Assembly (NCBI GenBank): GCA_905116865.2
Contig: CAJHNH020001159.1
Coordinates: 60,001 to 124,000 of the forward strand
DNA from: Candidula unifasciata
Taxonomy: Eukaryota > Mollusca > Gastropoda > Stylommatophora > Geomitridae
Direction of reading: 5' to 3'
Length of the DNA: 64,000 bases
Shown here: positions 55,818 to 64,000 of the stretch, in pieces
Position numbering within the stretch: the stretch's first letter is position 1
Layout: every line of letters begins with the position of its first letter
Program-made: the position numbers and the translations under genes
Notes under the pieces: model-generated
The model's database searches: none
What the model was told of the DNA's origin: nothing
The model's input: only the letters and a program-made list of their open reading frames with translations

Positions 55818-56104
55818 GGTGCTTTATCAATATCCGATTCCAAATAGGGGAAAATCCACATGTCACGGGCCAGTCGAATATTTCAGGGGTTGGTAGATAG
55901 GCTGCATGCAGTCGTAGGACCTAGGCTTCATGCAGTCTTGGGACCTAGGCTGCACTCTCTAGTGGGACGTAGGTGGATTGGGGTTGGGGCCAGCTCTAGA
56001 CATTTTGGGGTCGTTGAAAACATCAGAAAGCCAGGAAACACAGTCTTATTACCCTCTAAAATGATGGACTGTCCTGTGACGTGATCCTAGGTAGATAAAG
56101 CACC
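55818..56104. mobile_element. hAT-type MITE family C, complete simple copy
   Basis: GGTGCTTTATCAATATCC at the left, GGTAGATAAAGCACC at the right; outer 10 bp are perfect inverted repeats. Subterminal GTCACGGGCCAGTCG and GGACTGTCCTGTGAC also mirror each other. Flanking octamers ATGAATTG and GTGAATTA match at 6 of 8. Contains three roughly 24-bp internal units as in 4731-5631. Confidence 0.88.
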
Positions 56105-56360
56105 GTGAATTAATACAACTAACACAACATTAGAGTCCAGAAATTCATTTTCTATTTCCTCCCCTTTGTTTAGTTCAATACTGGTAGTTCCGGTGTTATC
56201 TTTAACTGGTTCGGAAATTCCCTGACTGTAATTGACGCAAACGAATCACATTCCCCTTCTCTGTCCTCTAATTACCGACATCTCTAATCCATAAACGCCA
56301 CGGATTTGGCCAGCCGGTTCCAAGCCTAATGAGTTGGCAGGGGAGACAGTTGGCTGCGGA
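56105..56360. other. No feature seen
   Basis: Unique-looking sequence. Confidence 0.35.
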
Positions 56361-56361
56361 A

Positions 56362-56735
56362 ACAGGCACACAGTTCAAACACATACACACACAGTTAAAC
56401 ACGTAAACACACACACGCGCACTTTAAAACGCAAACAATATAAACACAATCATACATATATGGACATAACATACACATGCACAGCTAAAAACACACATTA
56501 ACACATATTGTATACACACATTCATACACATGAATACACTCACGTTCACAGACATACACATAAACATATACACATAAACAAATACATACATGTACACATA
56601 CCTACAAACACCACACACACACACACACGCACGCACGCGCATGCACACACACACACACAATCACGCACGGCCTCACGCACGCGCACGCACATACACACAT
56701 ACACCCACACACATAAACACCACACCCCCCTCCCA
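56362..56735. repeat. Imperfect CA/ACAT tract
   Basis: CACACA, CATACA and CACGCA repeats, C-rich toward 56720-56755. Confidence 0.9.
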
Positions 56736-56755
56736 CCCACCTACCCCAACCCCCG

Positions 56756-56907
<152 letters not shown>

Positions 56908-56995
56908 ATGCAAGTATACTTACATTTCTCGACCGTTAGACTAGTAACCAATGTAAATCTTGTTATGGTTTCAAATTATCGCAGTATATCTAAAC

Positions 56996-57292
56996 CAGTT
57001 GTTGTCAGTCTGGAGCACTGCCCCGGTTAGGACGCTCGAAAAATTTCAAAGAGGCGCCAAGCAGTGTTGAAATTGAGTTTGCTTGTACTTATAATAATGT
57101 GTTATGATAACATTTCTTTCCCAGTTTGTTTATTAATAAATTTTTTGTAAGACTAAGAGATTGTGCTTGGCGTTTTCTGACTGTTCCCCTCGTTTTAAAA
57201 ACATTTATTTATGTTTACATTTGGAAGGTAAATGTGGGCTTCTTGCCATACATTCAAGGAGGTACCACTTTGGAAAGGTTGAAAACCATTAA
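56996..57292. mobile_element. Possible hAT-like non-autonomous element
   Basis: Begins CAGTTGTTGTCAGTCTGGAG and ends GGAAAGGTTGAAAACCATTA, which is roughly the inverse of the CAGTGGTTTTCAACCTTTCC type of hAT end. Inner GAGGCGCCAAGCAG and GTGCTTGGCGTTTTC also mirror. Flank octamers (ATCTAAAC and ATCTGTAT) agree only in ATCT. Identity uncertain. Confidence 0.4.
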
Positions 57293-57327
57293 TCTGTATA
57301 GTATTAAATAGCCCGCACCTTTTTCAA

Positions 57328-57640
57328 ACTGTGGTGTTTTTTAAACTGTGGTGTTTTTTTTTCAACTGCAGCGTTTTTAAAAATGTAGTGTTTTTAAACT
57401 GGTGTTTTTAAACTGTGGTGTTTTTTAAACTGTGGTTTTTTAAAACTGTGGTGTTTTTAAAAAACTGTGGTGTTTTTAAACTTGGGTGTTTTCTAAAATG
57501 TGTTGTTTTTAAAACTGTGGTGTTTTTAAACTGTGGTGTTTTTTTTAAACTATGGTGTTTTTAAAACTGTGGTGTTTTTAAACTGTAGTGTTTTTTAAGT
57601 GTGGTGTTTTTTAAGTGTGGTATTTTTAAAACTATGGTGA
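57328..57640. repeat. 16-21-bp minisatellite (AAACTGTGGTGTTTTT)
   Basis: About 17 units of TTTAAACTGTGGTGTTTTT differing mainly in A and T run lengths, with a few substitutions (CAGCG, TAGTG, CTATGG). Confidence 0.95.
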
Positions 57641-58003
57641 TTCTACAATGAAGTTGCTGCAATATATTCACTGTTGTTTTTAAGAAAACCAGGCAGTCAA
57701 ACCCACCACTTCCATGGTGCGACTCGCGTACCACTGTCCAAAAGCCACAAAGACGTTCTTTTTCTAATGTGTCCTTTGCGTAAATCCTATAATTCTTTGC
57801 TGTGGTCCTCAAGGATTATTAAACGCGACAAGTAACCTCTATGTCGCAGAGTCGAACAAGCCAACAACTGCAGGTGAACAGAAAGTACACTATCAACAGA
57901 TGCCCCAGTTATAACCTGGAGGGTTGAGCAAGGTACTGTTAATTAGTTTACTGAACTATTTACTGTTCTCTAGAACAACAAGGGTGTAGTGAACATTTAG
58001 CTT
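57641..58003. other. No gene seen
   Basis: Unique-looking DNA; an 83-codon reverse frame overlaps the minisatellite and has no motif. Confidence 0.4.
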
Positions 58004-58307
58004 GTTCTTCTTCTTCTTCTTCTTCTTCTTCTTCTTCTTCTTCTTCTTCTTCTTCTTCTTCTTCTTCTTCTTCTTCTTCTTCTTTTTTTTCTTTTTCTCT
58101 TTTCTCTCTTCTTCTTCTTCTTCTCTTCTTCTTCTTCTTCTTCTTCTTCTCTTCTTCTTCAGTTCTTTCCTTTCTTCTTTCTTCTTCTTCTTCTTCTTCT
58201 TCTAGTTCTTCTTCTTCTTCTTCTTCTTCTTCTTTTCTTTTTGTTTTTCCTTCTTCTTCTTCTTCTTCTTCTTCTTCTTCTTCTTTCTTCTTCTTCTTCT
58301 TCTTCTT

Positions 58308-58338
<31 letters not shown>

Positions 58339-58505
58339 TTCTTCTTCTTCTTCTTCTTCTTCTTCTTCTTCTTCTTCTTCTTCTTTTTCTTTTTCTTCTT
58401 CTTCTTCTTCTTCTTCTTCTTCTTTCTTCTCTTCTTCTTCTTCTTCTTCTTCTTCTTCTTCTTCTTCTTCTTCTTCTTCTTCTTCTTCTTCTTCTTTGTC
58501 TTCTT
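58004..58505. repeat. CTT pyrimidine tract, 0.5 kb
   Basis: Nearly pure TTC repeats with TTTT, CTCTT and single A/G interruptions; the complement of the GAA tracts elsewhere. Confidence 0.97.
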
Positions 58506-58766
58506 CATCAACATCACTACCACCCAGTTAACCCATCGAAGTGTAGACATCAACATTCCTACAAAATCACTTTGATGAAAATTGATCAATACTTAACGGA
58601 TATGTCGGTTTTTTCCTTGTCTTTTTAAAGCAGTGTTCAACTGGGATTATTACATTTAATTCACAGAAGTCCTCTCGCGAAGCAATTAGTGTCAATCGAC
58701 AACCGATACAAAACAACGGTTTGAAACCTGTACTAGGGCGTTCGGTTTTACTGTTTTTCATTCAGC

Positions 58767-58908
<142 letters not shown>

Positions 58909-59669
58909 CCTCCCTTCCCATTTGCTTGCATTACGTTTCAAATGTCTTCTTCTATTTCTTATTCACCTTCTACCTCCTATCCCGCCTTTCCTCAAGCTTC
59001 TTATGCTCATTATACCCACCCCCGCCCCTCTCGTTCGGTTTGCACTTCTCCTTCTCCTTCATGTTATACTTCCTATTCTCCTCCAGTTATCTCAACGAAG
59101 TTTTGAATAAAATGTAAGGTACGTCAGTATTATTTTTTTAAATTTGTCCCATGTTTTTATTTTTTTATTCTGCCAAAATAAGCTCACTTCCAGCATTTCA
59201 AGTGCGTCTGTACTAGGTAGTTGGGAACTAGTCACGAAGTGAGGCCCTGGCTCTGCCCATTGACACATAAGGCCACTTTTTACTGGTCGTTGATCAGGCT
59301 CGTGAACTTTGGTCAATGTTACATGGGTGTCCAGGTTTACTATCTGCTCGAGAGGCTTTCTGCGTTGACTTCTATTAACGTTTTTATTCCAAAAAGAGAA
59401 TCTGTCGGACCTAAGTTGCAGTGTGCTCGTAATGAGGTTTGTTTTAAGGCCAGTTCTGCATGTTTTAGGACTGTTAAAAGCTCTGATATCATGGAATATA
59501 TAACATGCTATATCACCGGCTGGGAAAGAGAACAGAGAAAGCTTTTCGAACAAAAATAGTGAAAAGGACACCCCTGTAACCTTTATCAAGGTTGAAAAGC
59601 CTGACGAAGTATGAATGCAAAGTTTCCTTCGCTGTAAATGAGCGGAACTGAGCCTGGAAACGTGACAAA
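58909..59669. other. No gene seen
   Basis: Open frames of 112 codons (59221-59559, plus) and 165 codons (59092-59589, minus) overlap on opposite strands; neither has a recognisable motif or support. Confidence 0.4.
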
Positions 59670-59790
59670 AACTGGTAGCCTTTAGGACTGGTTAGTTGCG
59701 TATCCTTTACAGGACGTTGCAGAACCAACCCCAACAGCCCCTAACTGTTGTGTGGTTTTTCTAAGCAAATTTACGTCTAGTAGTTAAGGA
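59670..59790 (-). mobile_element. SINE family D, 3' half
   Basis: ATCCTTTACAGGACGTTGCA, GAACCAACCCCAACAGCCCC and AAGCAAATTTACGTCTAGTA, the inverse of the family D body. The tRNA head is missing. Confidence 0.8.
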
Positions 59791-59884
59791 ACCGAAACAC
59801 TGGGCGTATGATACATATAAGGTGGTCTCAAAGTATTGACAAACGAGGTGCTTGTAAAAGGAAACTAATACAAGACTTACTAGG

Positions 59885-60090
59885 AAGGCGAGTTATCTTC
59901 AGAGGCGGAGTGCATCTGTATGGCAGGGGACAAACCAACAGTCAGCATACAAATAAAAAAGATCTGTTAAATGGAAATGCCTGATAAAATTAGGTTCTGG
60001 AACAAACCAAAAGCGCAGAAGTGGACGAACGACCAGAACTTTTTGTCGGAATTTACAGCCAGTGAATGTTGAGAAGAAGAAGAAGAAGAA
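59885..60090 (-). repeat. Dispersed repeat family F, 5' part
   Basis: AGAGGCGGAGTGCATCTG, AATTAGGTTCTGGAACAAAC, CAGAAGTGGACGAACGACCA and TTACAGCCAGTGAATGTTGA, ending in GAAGAAGAAGAAG, the family's TTC-rich 5' end. Confidence 0.8.
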
Positions 60091-60139
60091 GAGAAGAGAC
60101 TAAATATGCCAATAAATATAAGTTTGACGAAACATAAGT

Positions 60140-60260
60140 ATGATTGCCAAGAAACAGATTATAAATAACACACTCATAACAAAACTGTTCTACCAGTTCT
60201 AAGCATTATCAACTGTTAGTTAGTTAGTTAGTGAGTTAGTTAGTTAGTCGACAGATTATC
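60140..60260 (+). pseudogene. Tiny LINE fragment (subfamily L) followed by TTAG repeats
   Basis: AKKQIINNTLITKLFYQF resembles AKRQIINSIFIPTLSYQC at about 36780-36835. Immediately after come nine TTAG units (60213-60250). Confidence 0.45.
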
Positions 60261-60349
60261 CTCATTGCACGTCGAACTACTCAGTCCATAAGCCCTCGGA
60301 TCCCCTCCTCAGTAAATCCCGCAGCGTGTAAGGGCTAACAACATCAGTT

Positions 60350-60775
60350 CTGTGTTGGTTTATTTTTCTCCTTAGACTTCGGGTGAGGAGTAGTGTCTGG
60401 ATTTTTTTTACCGGGGAATGCCGGTGTGTTGGGAAATGAACAGATGGACAGACTGGCTGGCTCTGCACAACTTGATGGAAAACTGATACATGATAAGGCA
60501 GACGTGGTTAGTGCCTTGTGGGAGAGCGTGTACAATTCGGAGGAGCAGATGGATCACCACAGTCTGGTGAGATTGATGCAGCCGGGAGTGACGAGAGGTT
60601 CTGGCAGATGCTCGAGGCTTAGAGGAAAGGCAAGATGGACGTTTAATCAGAATGCTACTGGCACCATTAGTATCGGAACTCTTCGTTGGCTGCTGAAAAT
60701 GGGGACGGAGCGCTTATATGAATGCCCCGAGTGCTGTGATGTCGGTTCTTAAATCAAATCAAATCAAATCTTCTT
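60350..60775 (+). pseudogene. LINE RNase H C-terminus with AAATC tail (family J)
   Basis: Frame reads PGNAGVLGNEQMDRLAGSAQ (60411-60470, the family's PGHAGV-GNE-AD box with H to N and AD to MD changes), KADVVSALWESVYNSEEQMD, GVTRGSGRCSRLRGKARWTF, TISIGTLRWLLKMGTERLYE and CPECCDVGS, ending at a TAA near 60751. Then (AAATC)4 at 60752-60772 is the 3' tail. The best-preserved C-terminus for comparing the other family J fragments. The RNase H N-terminal half is missing. Confidence 0.9.
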
Positions 60776-61185
60776 AGAATACCAGCGTAGCGTTCTTGTT
60801 TGGCGACACTCCGTTTAAAATGTTGTTCTTGCAGTCTTACCATGGTTGCAGATTCACAGTTCTCAGTTGATTCACGCAAACGTCTTAACTCTCTTAGAGC
60901 ATTTAGTATATCAGCCTGGTCTATGGCTTGTCCGGCTTTCACAGTAGCCTCACCTGCAAGCGTATCAGCTTGCTCATTTCCTTGTACCCCCACATGTCCT
61001 GGCACGAAAATGAAACTAATCCTTGTCAGCCGTGAATTCTGTAGAGCCACCAACCACTGCCTTCGAACCCAGTCCTTTTTAAACTTCCGTTCAAAGGTTA
61101 ACATACATAACATTAATACCCGTGAAATAAGCTGCCCGACAAAAGGCGCAAACTTAACCAGCCTACGCAAATTATAACCGTTACT
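60776..61185 (-). pseudogene. LINE RNase H C-terminus, opposite orientation (family J)
   Basis: Reverse strand frame of 138 codons: MLTFERKFKKDWVRRQWLVA, ISFIFVPGHVGVQGNEQADT (with the PGHVGV and GNEQAD boxes intact), LAGEATVKAGQAIDQADILN and ALRELRRLRE. Truncated before the CPECC end and upstream of the RNase H core. It lies tail-to-tail with the preceding copy, joined exactly at the AAATC tail. Confidence 0.88.
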
Positions 61186-61212
61186 TCCAGATAGCGGATG
61201 CGGACTTTTTTT

Positions 61213-61430
61213 TCAAAAATGACCTTGGCTCCCAGGTCGACCCAGCCTTGAGTGGGTACCAGATGCAGTCCCGGGAAAGTGAAGGCGGCCGGCGTGATAC
61301 TGACCACATCACCCATCTTGTGCCGATTGGTATATAAAAATATAGGTCTAGCCCTATATGCCCTATACGCATTAAGGCGTGGAAAAGGGTCCTTTAATTT
61401 TTTTTTTACTTTTACTCCCAAACAGACTGT
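61213..61430 (+). mobile_element. SINE family H, 5'-truncated
   Basis: CTCCCAGGTCGACCCAGCCT, GCGGCCGGCGTGATACTGAC, CACATCACCCATCTTGTGCC, ATATAGGTCTAGCCCTATAT and GGCGTGGAAAAGGGTCCTTT with a T-rich tail ending TTTACTTTTACT. Confidence 0.9.
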
Positions 61431-61500
61431 AGTAATTTCATTGAAAAACAGAAGATCAAATGGTTTGGTCATGTCGTTAGAATGCAGCCTCAACAACTAC
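61431..61500 (+). pseudogene. LINE fragment (subfamily L)
   Basis: EKQKIKWFGHVVRMQPQQLP, the same core as 36770-37252, about 23 codons only. Confidence 0.8.
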
Positions 61501-61529
61501 CCACATCTATCTTTGTGTTTGCTTACTTA

Positions 61530-61650
61530 TACCAGCGACTGGTTAAAAGGGTGCAACTCTGTACTCCCAGGCCGGAGACACAAGTTCGAAGCCTCGGTAA
61601 AATAAGGGACCTTCGTCTGTGCACAGCTAACACCAAAACCTTAACTCCCC
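61530..61650 (+). mobile_element. tRNA-like SINE family M, decayed
   Basis: AGCGACTGGTTAAAAGGGTG, GGAGACACAAGTTCGAAGCC and CTCGGTAAAATAAGGGACC resemble the family M head (B box AGTTCGAAGCC). Confidence 0.5.
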
Positions 61651-61724
61651 CAAGTTCGCTTCACCTGGATTAGCCTAAGTTGTCTTCATTTTTTTTCCAT
61701 TGAGACGCAAACAGAATCAGAGAA

Positions 61725-61825
61725 TTAACGGTAGCTTCGAAAATGGAACTCTTCGCCTGCTGTTAAGATGGAGACGGAGCGCTTATGGAGCGTCCCGAGT
61801 GATATGATGTCGATTCTTAATTAAC
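61725..61825 (+). pseudogene. LINE family J tail, decayed
   Basis: DNA GGAACTCTTCGCCTGCTGTT, GGAGACGGAGCGCTTATGGA, GCGTCCCGAGTG and ATGATGTCGATTCTTAA matches the last 30 codons of the 60350 copy with indels. Confidence 0.75.
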
Positions 61826-61889
61826 ATTCAAAACGATTTGCACACTGCATTGTGGTTTTTAGTCGGGCAGTGATGTGCGCATTTTTGGG

Positions 61890-62010
61890 CCCCATGAGTC
61901 CAAAATCGGCTGACTCCTAATTAGTCCTCTTTAACAACATGTTAACAACAACCCCCCCCCCCCCCCTTTTCCACACCACCAGTAAAACGGGACCCTAGAA
62001 CCCACACAAG
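61890..62010 (+). repeat. Dispersed repeat family F, 3' end
   Basis: CTGACTCCTAATTAGTCCTC, a C homopolymer (about 61951-61967) and ACGGGACCCTAGAACCCACA. Confidence 0.75.
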
Positions 62011-62012
62011 GA

Positions 62013-62044
<32 letters not shown>

Positions 62045-62186
62045 TTCTTCTTCTTCATCTTCTTCTTCTTCTTCTTCTTCTTCTTCTCTTCTTCTTCTTC
62101 TTCTTCTTCTTCTTCTTCTTCTTCTTCTTCTTCTTCTTCTTCTTCTTCTTCTTCTTTTCTTCTTCTTCTTCTTCTTCTTCTTCTTC
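62011..62186. repeat. CTT microsatellite
   Basis: TTC repeats with three CTCTT or CATCTT interruptions. Confidence 0.97.
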
Positions 62187-62276
62187 ACAGTTCCAGAGAA
62201 AACGATCATGAAAGACCGTTTGAGAAAAATGGAGGTAATTAGTCATCAAGCAGAACAATGGTGTCATTAGAGAGGA
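62186..62276. repeat. Dispersed repeat family P, copy 1
   Basis: CACAGTTCCAGAGAAAACGA, ATCATGAAAGACCGTTTGAG and CATCAAGCAGAACAATGG, repeated at 63339-63429 with few changes. Confidence 0.9.
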
Positions 62277-62985
62277 AGATTCTGTTTATTCGCCAACTTC
62301 TGAACTTTAGTGTTGTTTCAAAACTGGAATTTCGCATGTATATCTGTGTTACAGTTCTGACTTATGTGTAGCAGGACTGTTGGTTACTCGCCTCTCAGGC
62401 AGATCCACCCCGACTTTAAAGGAAACATTCCCATTTAGTCGACTTTAAAGGAAACATTCCCATTTAGTCGACTTTAAAGAAACATCTCCCATTTTAAAGG
62501 AAACATTCCCATTTAGTCGACTTTAAAGGACTTTAAAGGGGAAACATACATTTTCAAGTCATTCCCATTCCCATTAGTCGACTTTAAAGGAAACATTCCC
62601 ATTTAGTCGACTTTAAAGGAAACATTCCCATTTAGTCGACTTTAAAGGAAACATTCCCATTTAGTCGACTTTAAAGGAAACATTCCCATTTAGTCGACTT
62701 TAAAGAAAACATTCCCATTTAGTCGACTTTAAAGGAAACATTCCCATTTAGTTGACTTTAAAGGAAACATTCCCATTTAGTCGACTTTAAAGAAAACATT
62801 CCCATTTAGTCGACTTTAAAGGATACATTCCCATTTAGTCGACTTTAAAGGAAACATTCCCATTTAGTCGACTTTAAAGGAAACATTCCCAATTAGATCG
62901 ACTTTTACGAGACGCTTGTTATGGGGCATGGGTTCTATTCTTTTTCTTTTCTTCAAACGACAGGACCGCGGAAATAACACATGGA
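62277..62985 (+). repeat. Dispersed repeat family F with internal minisatellite
   Basis: Left part: TTATTCGCCAACTTCTGAAC, GACTGTTGGTTACTCGCCTC. Right part: TTACGAGACGCTTGTTATGG, GGGTTCTATTC and GGACCGCGGAAATAACACAT. Between them the GACTTTAAAGGAAACATTCC segment is amplified (62411-62899). Confidence 0.92.
62411..62899 (+). repeat. 29-bp minisatellite grown inside a family F copy
   Basis: About 16 units of CGACTTTAAAGGAAACATTC plus CCATTTAGT, nearly identical from 62577 onward; an irregular zone at 62469-62576 contains truncated units. Each junction reads TTTAGTCGACTTTAAA. Not a CRISPR array: units are contiguous with no spacers and the setting is eukaryotic. Confidence 0.97.
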
Positions 62986-63338
62986 AGAATGGTGTTCAAA
63001 ATCCTCAGGGTCAAGAAAGTTACCAAAATTTGCAGCCATGACATTTTTTTTTTCCTTTTGTAGTTATACTACTGATTTGACATGTATGTGATTTTTCTTA
63101 GAGATACTTCCCCAACTTTGCCATTAGGTGATTTTTGTGTATTTTTGTTCTTATTTGTGGTATTCTATATTCACGTAATGTGCTGATGAAGGCTCTTTAG
63201 CCGCAACGTTCCCTTTTCTTCTTCGTTTGTCTTTGTGATTATGTCAAGCTGTGACGGGTTTTATTTTCTATTTGGTTGGATACTTTTTCATGATATTTTT
63301 ACCAGCTGCACAAAAGTCCAAGGTGTTTCTCACTAAAC
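62986..63338. other. No gene seen
   Basis: T-rich DNA. A motif CTGATGAAGGCTCTTTAGCC followed by GCAACG at 63183-63208 resembles a hammerhead ribozyme core with one core base changed. Confidence 0.4.
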
Positions 63339-63429
63339 TCACAGTTCCAGGGAAACGATCATGAAAGACCGTTCGAGAAAAATGGACGTAATTAGTTATC
63401 AAGCAGAACAATGGCGCCATTAGTTGAGA
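63339..63429. repeat. Dispersed repeat family P, copy 2
   Basis: CACAGTTCCAGGGAAACGAT, CATGAAAGACCGTTCGAG and ATCAAGCAGAACAATGG; about 90 bp shared with 62186-62276. Confidence 0.9.
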
Positions 63430-63734
63430 ACGAGGCTCCTGGGTCACATGGACATCACAGCCACGTGACATGCCACGCCTCAAACACGCGCAATGGTGGT
63501 GGATGTTTATGTTTGTCAATGGGCAGTTTTAGTTTTTGTGTGGCAATGAGCAGTTTTGTTAGGGAGCTGGTGTAATGGAAAGCGGGACATTGCTGGATAT
63601 GGGGACGGAATTAACGAATGAAATAAAGCGATCACGTGGGCTGCAGGGCAAAGGTAACTACTGATATCCACGCTACATAGATATACATATACAGAAAAGA
63701 CACGTAACGGGGGATTAGTAAATAAATTAAATAT
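63430..63734. other. No gene seen
   Basis: Unique-looking sequence; an 83-codon reverse frame overlaps repeat P and has no motif. Confidence 0.35.
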
Positions 63735-63863
63735 GGTTCTTTTCTGTTAGGCTACCACATAACGCAGGATTTATGAAAATCCCCTAGTAACCCTAACCCT
63801 AACCCCTATACTATGAGATTTCCTTAAATCTCGCGTGATGTGGTCACTTAACAGAAAAGAACC
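63735..63863. mobile_element. 129-bp foldback element with telomere-like loop
   Basis: Left arm GGTTCTTTTCTGTTAGGCTA then CCACATAACGCAGGATTTAT; the right arm, inverted, reads GGTTCTTTTCTGTTAAGTGA then CCACATCACGCGAGATTTAA. Arms of about 48 bp pair around a loop holding AACCCTAACCCTAACCCC (63788-63805). MITE-like. No clear target duplication. Confidence 0.88.
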
Positions 63864-63980
63864 TCCAATTTACGTGCACGCGTGCAGTAAAAATATTCTT
63901 ACGTCGGTGTTTTACCTGTCTCTAACTCAGTTATTCTGTTATCAGTCTTCAAATAGTTAGATCTCAACTTAGAGTATAGC

Positions 63981-64000
63981 TGCGTCGTCCGTGGCTAAGG
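63981..64000 (+). mobile_element. SINE head cut by the window end
   Basis: GCGTCGTCCGTGGCTAAGG equals the tRNA-like head (A box) of family H or D; the rest lies beyond the window. Confidence 0.6.

Noticed and set aside
57960..58589. 209-codon Lys/Glu-rich coiled-coil-like frame
   Set aside because: Complement of a CTT tract.
59092..59589. Overlapping 112- and 165-codon frames on opposite strands
   Set aside because: No motif in either; overlapping frames without support.
62411..62899. Regular 29-bp repeats suggestive of a CRISPR array
   Set aside because: No spacers, units contiguous, eukaryotic transposon context, no cas genes.
63788..63805. Chromosome end or telomere
   Set aside because: Only about two and a half CCCTAA units, inside a hairpin element and followed by ordinary sequence.

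Overview
The window looks like an intergenic stretch of a repeat-rich animal genome. I find no complete host gene, no credible multi-exon gene, no rRNA and no functional tRNA. Protein homology visible by eye is confined to decayed transposable elements: non-LTR retrotransposons, one Tigger/pogo DNA element, and non-coding hAT-type elements. The rest is tRNA-derived SINEs, unclassified dispersed repeats and very long micro- and minisatellites. Element content fits a lophotrochozoan, most likely a gastropod mollusc. The best lineage clue is a set of short hAT elements that match, from memory, the horizontally spread SPIN family, which is known from tetrapods and from a pond snail. Species assignment is inference.

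Layout: 1-2.3 kb holds three LINE remnants. 2.3-9 kb holds SINE-like repeats, a composite hAT MITE (4731-5631) and the first copies of an abundant dispersed repeat, here called family F. 9-15.5 kb holds SPIN-like elements (9186, 14184, 14600), LINE 3' tails, a GAA tract and a 320-bp tandem duplication. 16.4-17.7 kb is a CTGT/CTTT satellite. 18.7-21.5 kb is a LINE cluster with a 24-bp minisatellite expanded inside the reverse transcriptase and a SINE inserted in it. 22-27.6 kb holds a 99-bp minisatellite, a large unclassified repeat (family N) and a 118-bp AT tract. 28.1-31.6 kb has the two longest LINE remnants. 33.3-35 kb is a compound satellite. 35-39.2 kb holds a SINE with a perfect 9-bp target duplication, LINE ends and two head-to-head SPIN-like elements. 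40-44.8 kb holds AAAG, GACA/GACG/GATA and GAA tracts around a 1.24-kb Tigger element. 45-53.2 kb holds RNase H-type LINE ends, an 800-bp GAA tract and a pyrimidine-rich minisatellite. 53.2-55.8 kb is the only long stretch poor in repeats. 55.8-64 kb holds a second hAT MITE, GACA/CTT/CT tracts, tail-to-tail LINE ends, a 29-bp minisatellite born inside a family F copy, and a 129-bp foldback element with telomere-like repeats in its loop.

The theme worth following is that several unrelated transposon families carry local tandem expansions of 24-31-bp internal segments. In at least two families the expanded unit is bounded by a short direct repeat already present in unexpanded copies. Transposons therefore seem to seed minisatellites here. 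Family letters (A-P) are labels for this window only. Copies were matched by eye; no alignments or database searches were run.
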